A stretch of DNA of 64,000 bases. Source: Methylobacter sp. GTDB taxonomy: Bacteria; Pseudomonadota; Gammaproteobacteria; Methylococcales; Methylomonadaceae. The stretch spans positions 1 through 64,000 of the forward strand of contig JAURZV010000105.1 in NCBI GenBank assembly GCA_030653175.1, given 5' to 3'. The first letter of the stretch is position 1. Each line of letters opens with the position of its first letter. The notes under the pieces are model-generated. The model was not told the origin of the DNA. It saw only the letters and a list, made by a program, of their open reading frames with translations, and did not search any database. Both the position numbers and the translations under genes were made by a program. This document shows positions 57,596 through 64,000 of the stretch, piece after piece.

Positions 57596-60500
57596 CTATT
57601 GCTCCAGCAATAACCTGGCAAACTCGTCAGCCGGTACAGGTTTGCTTTTGAGATAGCCTTGGTAAGCGTCGCAGCCTTTGTCCTGCAAGAATGCCAATTG
57701 CTCGACCGTCTCCCTCCACGCCTTCCGCCAGGACTTTAAAACCCAGCATATGCCCCATAGCAATAATAGTGGCGGCAATTTCCATATCGTCTTGAAGATG
57801 AGGGATATCATCAATAAAGCTCTTGTCTATTTTCAACGAGTCCAAAGGAAAATGCTTGAGATAGGCCAATGACGAATAACCGGTGCCAAAGTCGTCAATA
57901 GCGAAACGCACCCCCTGGGAACGTAAATTATTCAGGAGCCCCATAACCTTATTTTGGCTCTCCATCAGCCCACTTTCAGTCATTTCCAACTCCAGCTGTT
58001 CTGCCGGGAAACCGGTTTCACTCAGCACAGCAGTAACCAAAGCACCAATGTCAGACCGACGGAATTGGTGAGCGGACACATTGACTGCCAAAGTTAACGG
58101 CGGCAAACCCGCATCCAGCCATTGCTTGCCTTGGCGGCAGGTTTCCCGCAATACCCATGCGCCAATCTCTAAAATCAGGCCGGTTTCTTCAGCAAGGGGA
58201 ATGAAGTGAACGGGCGCAATCAGCCCCTCAATCGGATCCAGCCAGCGCACTAACGCTTCCGCTCCGATAATGCGTCCCGTGACAATATCGACCTGTGGTT
58301 GGTAGAAAATCCGTAACTCCTGCTGTTCAATGGCTTTGCGTAACCGGGCTTCCAGCGCGATGCGCTTACGGGCGGCCAAGGTCAGGTCTTCGGAATAATA
58401 GGCAAAACAACCGCGCCCTTCGGCTTTGGCTTTGCTCAGCGCCGCATCTGCGTAACTTATCAATGTGTCGGGGCTGTCACCGTGCTGAGAATATAGGCTT
58501 ATACCAATGCTGGCGGTAATGTGTATCTCGTCACCCTGGCTTAAATAGAAAGGCTTGCTCAAAATAGCGATAATCTGTTCAGCCACCCGTGCGGCATCTT
58601 CCGTATGCGTAATGTCTTCCAGCAGCATGATAAACTCATCGCCACCCAGATGGGCAAGCAAGTCCACTTTACGCAATCTGGCAACTATGTCTACTTTACG
58701 CAACCGGGTCGCTATTCTTGTAGCGACTTGTTGCAGCAGTTCGTCACCGGCCAGATATCCCAGACTGTCATTAATCACTTTGAATCGATCCAAATCCAGC
58801 ATCATCAACGCAAGTTGTTTGCCGTCACGTCGCTCCACTTCGATGCTGTGTTTCAATCGCTCAAGCAGCAGACGACGGTTAGGCAGCTTGGTCAGCGAGT
58901 CATAAAAAATCAGATCGTGAATGGTTTCCTCCGCCTTTTTGCGCTGAGAAATGTCGTCAAAAGTCCCAACGTAATTGATTATATTGCCTTCAGCATTGGT
59001 CACCGCGGTAATGGTAATCCGTTCGGGATAGACATCGCCGCACTTGCGTCGATTCCAGATTTCGGATTGCCAGTAGCCGTCACGAACCAAGCTTTCCCAC
59101 ATAGTTTGATAAAACTTCGCATCCTGATAACCGGACTTGAGCAATGCAGGCGTCTGACCGATGGCTTCTTCGGCGCTGTACCCGGTGATCCGGATAAATG
59201 CCTGATTGACCTTGAGGATAACCTGATTGGTATCGGTGATCATCATGGCCTCCTGGGTCTCGAAGGCGATAGCGGCAATACGAAGATCGGCTTCAGCCTG
59301 TTTACGCTCGGTTATGTCGCGAATGATAGCGGTAACGAACCAATCTTCGGAAGCCTCCCACTTTGCCAGCGAAAGTTCCAGCGGAAATTCGCTCCCATCC
59401 TTATGCAGCCCGGCTAATTCGACTGTTTTGCCGTTAATGTGCGACACTCCGCCGGATAACACCCGGTTCATAGGCAAGATGCCGGTCGAAGTATCGCTGC
59501 GGCATCAGTAGCGTCAACGGCTGCCCGGCAACCTCGGTTTCCGTATAACCAAAGATAGTCTCAGCGCCCCGGTTCCAGCCCATAATATTTCCTGCATTAC
59601 TTGATGTAATAATGGCGTCGTTGGCGGAATAGGTTACCGCCCGGTATCGCGCCTCGCGCTCCAGCAACTTCTGCTCAGCCTTCTTGCGCTCATTGATGTC
59701 GTATAACACAACCAGATGAACACTTCCCAAGGACTGCTTGATGGACGAGGCATTCGCCAGCACGGTTTTAGTCGATCCGCTATGACACCGTATATTGAGC
59801 TCTACAGGATTGAATTGACTATCATCATGCAATACTGCTTCAAGTGTTGTTTGCCAGGTAGCAGCCATCCATTTCCGGTATTCCGGATCAGGGCTTGCCT
59901 TTGCCCACCAATCAGCCAGGGTTGGAATATCCTCCAACGTGTAACCGAAGGTTTGAATAAACGCAGGATTCAGGAATGTGATGTTTTGTTGGTCGTCATT
60001 CAGCACCATGGGAACCGGAGAAGCATCAATGATTGAGCGTAGCCTTGTTTCGCTGGCCTTGTCTTCAAGGCGAGCCGCAAGCAGCGCATTAAAACCATCG
60101 GCCATTTCGTTGAAGCTGTCGCCAATCTGACGAAGTTCGTCGCACGTACCCAGATTAATACGTTCGCGTATATCACCGCCGGCGAACACGCGCGCCGAAC
60201 GGGTAAGCGACTGAATACTGCCGATCATCGCGTAATAGATGCCTATCAGAAAATAATGCACCACCAGTAATAACAGGACAGCAATGCCGATACTAACGTG
60301 CAGCTTATTTTTTGTACGTTGAATGCGCGCAGTAATCAGCGCTTCCGTCTTTGGCAGCAAGGTCCGAGCCATCTGCCGGTAACCTTTGTCGATAGCTGCC
60401 GTGGTCATCTTAAAGAAGTCTTCAGGGCTCGTGACAAAATGTTCGGCGATAATATCCGACTGCACAAGATCGACAATCTGACGCGCCGAATCGACTATAT

Positions 60501-61224
60501 CTTCGGTTGCGACCAGTAACGAATTTTGTATTTCAGGATTGAATTGACCCGTTTTCTCAAGATTGATGATAAGAAACTTAAGCGCGTGACGGAGTTCGGC
60601 AATCAGGGCAATCATCTCGGCTTGCTGATTTGCCGAGATTTGCTTTTGGGTCAAAATGCCGGTGCCAAAGGCGCGTATCTGTCCGAGCCTCTCAAGTGCC
60701 AGCGGCAGTTTGTTGACAGTCGTGTCGATCAGGTAAAACGCATCGATATCCGAATCAAAGGTCAGCGCATAGTCATCAGCGACGCGCACCTCAAATACCA
60801 GCATCCGGTCGATCAGGTCGGTATGGGTGGTGAAATTTTCGTCCACCGTCCAATTAGACCAACCTTTTTGTAAACTATTCCAATCGGCTTTAAGTCGTCC
60901 CCAGTCTTCGCTCAAAACCAGATCGGCAGACAGCCGCTGTTCTATCGAGTCAAAAGCCGCAGCTGTTTCAATTTCCTTAGCATCACATTGATTGCGCATC
61001 GCTTCATTGCCGCCGAGAACGCCTGTCGACAACCCACGGTGCTGTTGCATAAATTGCACGCCGCTGGAAATGGGCTTGATCAATTCAAGGCCTTCCAATT
61101 GTCGCTGCGAGGTACGGGCAATTTGATTAAGGTTTGCATAAAGACTGTACACGACCACGGTAATCGCGACGAGATATATCAGCCCCAGCACCATGAATTT
61201 TCTGGTGTAATCCAGCCGGTTCAT
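57596..61224 (-). pseudogene. Membrane PAS-PAS-PAS-GGDEF-EAL protein with two frameshifts
   Basis: Frame one (61224 to about 59470) encodes two membrane helices around a helical sensor domain (MQQHRGLSTGVLGG resembles nitrate/nitrite-sensing NIT domains), HAMP, and PAS domains to LMPQRYFDRHLA. Frame two resumes at MNRVLSGGVSHINGKTVELAGL with the rest of that PAS, another PAS, GGDEF (HLGGDEF) and EAL (EALVRW) up to AEGVE. There a 4-bp GGAG duplication (about 57703-57710) shifts the frame, and TVEQLAFLQDKG...FARLLLEQ follows in a third frame. Without both shifts it would be about 1200 residues. It is closely related to the GGDEF-EAL part of the gene at 19256-21904. Confidence 0.85.
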
Positions 61225-61423
61225 CAGGGCAATAGCGGGGAAAACAGCTTATTCATGGTTCTTTATTTCCTTAATTCACGACATCTGAACATGATATGGC
61301 GGCAGAAAGCCGAATCCATTGTAAACATGGGACCGATGACACATTCTTCCTGATTGATAATCCCGCTACTGGTTTAAATATAGTTGGTGAGCGAATTTTT
61401 TATCGACCTAACGGCGTCCGATT

Positions 61424-62023
61424 CTAACTGAAATGCTTAGTTTCCTCCAGCGCAGATAACTCCGTCATCATATTAATGTTGCTGAATATTTCCGGCTCGT
61501 TACTAAAATCCACCTGAACCGAGTTCTGCTGAGCCAGCCAAACCGCGACTTTACGTTGACCATCAGCTAAGTAATCTTGCAGGCTGGTTTGCAATGCGGT
61601 CTTTATCGCCAAGAAAACCGGATGCAGCCTTATGCCGTCAAAGGCGACGGCAACATCGGCATTATTTTCCGCGCGGGTTAATAACAGCTTTTGTAAATGT
61701 TCCGTTTTAATTAACGGCGAATCACAAGGGATGACTACCAAGATATCGGCATCAGCATGAATCATTGCAGTTAATATGCCGGCCAAAGGACCGTCAAAAC
61801 TGTCGGTTTGGTCGCTAATAACCGGCCACCCGAATTGCCGATATTGGTCAATATTCCGATTCGCATTGATGAACGCACAATCCACAACAGGGGCCAGCGC
61901 GGCTATCGCATAACTGACCATCGGTCGGCCTTTAAAATTCACCAGGCCTTTATCCTGATTATTCATGCGCCGGGCACGGCCGCCGGCAAGAATCACGCCT
62001 GCTACTTTTGTTTGACTGTTCAT
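61424..62023 (-). CDS. mobA: Molybdenum cofactor guanylyltransferase
   Basis: About 199 residues. The N-terminal VAGVILAGGRARRMNNQDKG is the GTP-binding signature and PCDSPLIK the metal site of MobA. It converts Mo-molybdopterin to the guanine dinucleotide form needed by nitrate reductase and formate dehydrogenase; both kinds of gene occur in this window. The open frame runs up to 62137, but MNSQTKVAGVILAGG at 62023 is the natural start. Confidence 0.93.
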   Translation of the reverse strand: MNSQTKVAGVILAGGRARRMNNQDKGLVNFKGRPMVSYAIAALAPVVDCAFINANRNIDQYRQFGWPVISDQTDSFDGPLAGILTAMIHADADILVVIPCDSPLIKTEHLQKLLLTRAENNADVAVAFDGIRLHPVFLAIKTALQTSLQDYLADGQRKVAVWLAQQNSVQVDFSNEPEIFSNINMMTELSALEETKHFS

Positions 62024-62161
62024 AATGGTAAGCTTTGAATATCGTAGATAAGGGTCAAAATCGCTCAATCGACAGGCTATTCTCGCAAGCCTGTTGTTTA
62101 TTGCAAGCTGTGCATGATCAGCTGCGGTAAAATACAAAAATAATTGATTTCAGGAAGATTT

Positions 62162-62719
62162 ATGTTAAATCCAGCCATCAAACAAGCCACTTATCAGGAT
62201 ATTATAGATTTGCCGGAAAATATCGTCGGTGAGCTCATCAACGGTCAACTGGAAACCCATCCGAGACCCGCGCCTAAACATGCCGTAGCCTCTTCGTCTA
62301 TGGGTGCAGAATTGGTTTCGCCATTTCAAAAAGGACGAAATGGCCCTGGAGGCTGGTGGATTATAGACGAACCGGAATGCCATTTAGGTCATGATGTTTT
62401 AGTGCCTGATCTGGCCGGTTGGCGGAGGCAACAAATGCCGAATTTGCCCACCACAGCATGGTTTGATGTGGTTCCGGACTGGATTTGCGAAGTCTTATCG
62501 CCATCAACGGCACGCCTGGATCGCACTGTTAAAATGCCCATCTACGCACGGTTAGGTGTTGCTTATCTCTGGTTAATCGACCCTATCCTGCAAACCCTGG
62601 AAGCCTATGAATTGCATGACCAGCGTTGGTTATTAAACGGTTCATATGCCGACGATCAACAAATAGCCGTTGCTCCGTTTGAGGAGCATACCTTTTCACT
62701 TTCTGACTTATGGGAATAA
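62162..62719 (+). CDS. Uma2-family putative endonuclease
   Basis: 185 residues of the Uma2/DUF820 family: YQDIIDLPENIVGELINGQL, GGWWIIDEPECHLGHDVLVPDLAGWRR, and PDWICEVLSPSTARLDRTVKMPIYARLGVAYLWLID. The Asp, Glu and Lys residues fit a restriction-like PD-(D/E)XK core. Role unknown; common in genomes with many mobile repeats. AGGAAG precedes the ATG at 62162; the longer frame from 62144 uses a TTG. Confidence 0.88.
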   Translation: MLNPAIKQATYQDIIDLPENIVGELINGQLETHPRPAPKHAVASSSMGAELVSPFQKGRNGPGGWWIIDEPECHLGHDVLVPDLAGWRRQQMPNLPTTAWFDVVPDWICEVLSPSTARLDRTVKMPIYARLGVAYLWLIDPILQTLEAYELHDQRWLLNGSYADDQQIAVAPFEEHTFSLSDLWE

Positions 62720-62728
62720 AAATAATCA

Positions 62729-63127
62729 ATGAAAATCAAGTACACATCCTCCATTTTCGGCCTTGCTTTAATTACCGTTATTTCAGGCTGCGCCACAGCG
62801 CCGGAAAAACCGGCTGAACAAGCCGAGCCGGCGCCGTTTGTCAGCGACTACCCTACCCGCGACCGCGTTGAATATGTTTTAAATTGCGTTGCACAACATG
62901 GAGGCCTGACCTATATCAGCCAATATGCCTGCGGCTGTAAAATCGACAAAATAGCTGAAAAACTGAACTTCGCCGAATACGAAGCCGCAAAGACCTTTAC
63001 TTATTTAACTAAAGGTCAAACCGGCGATGCCGCAGCGGCCATGCGTGATCCGGCTCAATCCAAAGACTTAAGAAAACGGCTTAAGGAAGCGGAACAATAT
63101 GCGGAAAAGAACTGTTTTGTGAAATAG
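62729..63127 (+). CDS. Small lipoprotein of unknown function
   Basis: 132 residues with a lipoprotein signal (FGLALITVISGC) followed by a Pro/Ala/Glu-rich linker (ATAPEKPAEQAEPAP). The mature part has cysteines in VLNCVAQHGG, YACGCKID and ENCFVK, suggesting disulfides. It begins 9 bp after the Uma2 stop. The family is not recognised. Confidence 0.75.
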   Translation: MKIKYTSSIFGLALITVISGCATAPEKPAEQAEPAPFVSDYPTRDRVEYVLNCVAQHGGLTYISQYACGCKIDKIAEKLNFAEYEAAKTFTYLTKGQTGDAAAAMRDPAQSKDLRKRLKEAEQYAEKNCFVK

Positions 63128-63488
63128 AAATCTGCATTTCCCACATCCCTGCGGGGAATGAGGGAGCAGCGCTGCGGTGATAAAAAGGGTGGCCCCGGTC
63201 GCCCTTAATAATATTCAGCAAAAAACCTATCAAAAAATATCATCAATATGAGTGTATGCGTGAACAGTGTATTGCATAAAAACGGATAAATCTTTTTAAC
63301 GCACTGTGTTTAAAAAATATTCATTATAAATAGGTACATAACCGATACTTTCAAAACACTTACATTTTTTGTCCGTTTTATACCATTTTTACACCCAAAA
63401 TATCTTGTGCTATGCTATCCGGCACACTTAAATATGCAACAGTCAGGAACAGCCGTTGTTTTAATCAGGATGGATTCTCCATATTGAG
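63128..63488. other. Leader region of the fds operon
   Basis: About 360 bp without a gene. The first part carries a CCCACATCCCTGCGGGGAA segment like that beside the repeat at 390-452. The later part is AT-rich and must hold the fds promoter; TTTTATACC near 63376 and TATGCTAT near 63410 are possible -10 elements, neither compelling. Confidence 0.4.
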
Positions 63489-63971
63489 ATGACCATGACA
63501 GAATCAGGCTCCACGCAATCAACCGTGCAAGAAATAATCGCCGCACTTAAAGACAAGCCCGGCGCACTTTTACCTATTCTGCATGGCATACAAGATGCCA
63601 TGGGTTATATTCCTGCCGAAAGCGTTCCCGGCATTGCAACAGCCCTTAGCCTGTCCCGTGCCGAAGTACACGGCGTCATCAGTTTTTACCACTATTTCAG
63701 GGATACGCCTCCGGGTAAACAAACCATTCATCTTTGCCGTGCGGAATCCTGTCAAGCCATGGGCGGAAGACAACTGGAAGAGCATGTTAAAAGCAAACTG
63801 GGCATTGATTTTCATGAAACGACCGCAGACGGCAAATTCTCTCTGGAGCCTGTGTATTGTTTAGGTAACTGTGCCTGTTCACCGGCCATGCAAATCGGCA
63901 AGGAGATTTACGGTCGCGTGTCGGCGGACAGTTTTGATGCGGTCATCAATAATACAGAGGCATCAGCATGA
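63489..63971 (+). CDS. fdsG: NAD-dependent formate dehydrogenase gamma subunit
   Basis: 160 residues of the NuoE-like thioredoxin-fold [2Fe-2S] family. Cluster cysteines are in [13 protein letters not shown] and [31 protein letters not shown] and [15 protein letters not shown] match FdsG rather than NuoE. It passes electrons between FdsA and FdsB in soluble Mo-dependent formate dehydrogenase, the last step of C1 oxidation. Its stop overlaps the fdsB start (ATGA). An ATG at 63495 is an equally possible start. Confidence 0.9.
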   Translation: MTMTESGSTQSTVQEIIAALKDKPGALLPILHGIQDAMGYIPAESVPGIATALSLSRAEVHGVISFYHYFRDTPPGKQTIHLCRAESCQAMGGRQLEEHVKSKLGIDFHETTADGKFSLEPVYCLGNCACSPAMQIGKEIYGRVSADSFDAVINNTEASA

Positions 63972-64000
63972 GTATCACTATTTATGTTCCATGCGATTCC
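63968..64000 (+). CDS. fdsB: Formate dehydrogenase beta subunit, first codons only
   Basis: Eleven codons ([11 protein letters not shown]) at the window edge, starting in a 4-bp overlap with fdsG. The position and the first residues fit FdsB, the NuoF-like NAD/FMN subunit. Too little is visible for certainty. Confidence 0.6.
   Translation, partial: MSITIYVPCDS

Noticed and set aside
63128-63488. Sigma-54 promoter for the fds operon
   Set aside because: No TGGCAC-N5-TTGC pair is visible.

Overview
The window looks like the chromosome of a gammaproteobacterium, probably a type I methanotroph (Methylococcales). That placement is an inference from gene families and repeat style: ntrBC beside an assimilatory nitrate reductase, the start of an fds-type NAD-linked formate dehydrogenase operon, a MetA of the MetAS kind, hda, and very many short palindromic repeats. 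No rRNA, tRNA, CRISPR array, integrase or replication origin was recognised.

Layout. 1-8.7 kb: terD, an assimilatory nitrate reductase gene (nasA) split by a palindromic repeat, its FAD/NAD(P)H partner, then ntrB-ntrC. 8.7-16 kb: a four-gene SMC/MukBEF-like anti-plasmid operon of the Wadjet (Jet/Mks) class, flanked on both sides by a 139-bp direct repeat that reads as a small RNA gene with its own terminator. 16.4-18.5 kb: an arsR-arsC-acr3 arsenic operon. 18.6-26.7 kb: FUN14-like protein, hemerythrin-PAS-GGDEF-EAL protein, purM, a secreted protein, guanine deaminase, metA, a P-loop ATPase and an acidic partner. 26.9-32.5 kb: a decayed type I restriction island (hsdR and hsdM broken, no hsdS seen) with a UPF0175/PIN toxin-antitoxin pair inside it, bounded on the left by a broken copy of the ubiA 3' end and on the right by intact ubiA. 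33.4-48.1 kb: mostly housekeeping genes (a second arsC type, wrbA, hda, panE, an SDR, sodB, tusA, cysG, a small cytochrome c, argG), plus a BLUF photoreceptor fused to a PsiE-like membrane domain and a large hybrid histidine kinase.

48.3-57 kb is visibly richer in G+C and is one tightly overlapping minus-strand operon: alpha/beta-hydrolase lipoprotein, a frameshifted ceramidase-like membrane protein, a VTT (TVP38/DedA-like) protein, a GH15-like glycosidase, a GT4 glycosyltransferase, and an unusual alkaline-phosphatase-like plus EEP fusion. It lies beside a transposase remnant and is probably acquired; a role in envelope lipid or glycolipid metabolism is only inferred. 57.6-61.2 kb is a membrane PAS-GGDEF-EAL gene broken by two frameshifts. 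The window ends with mobA, a Uma2 protein, a lipoprotein, and fdsG with the first codons of fdsB.

Functional links: nasA, its FAD partner, mobA (molybdenum guanine dinucleotide cofactor) and ntrBC belong to nitrogen assimilation, but nasA appears interrupted here. Several families of short repeats have entered or trimmed genes. One is a 48-bp in-frame insert in the FAD oxidoreductase, one brought a stop codon into nasA, and others supply the stop codons of purM and of the deoxyinosine glycosylase. The two most interesting signals are the paired small-RNA-like repeats bracketing the Wadjet operon and the BLUF-PsiE fusion.
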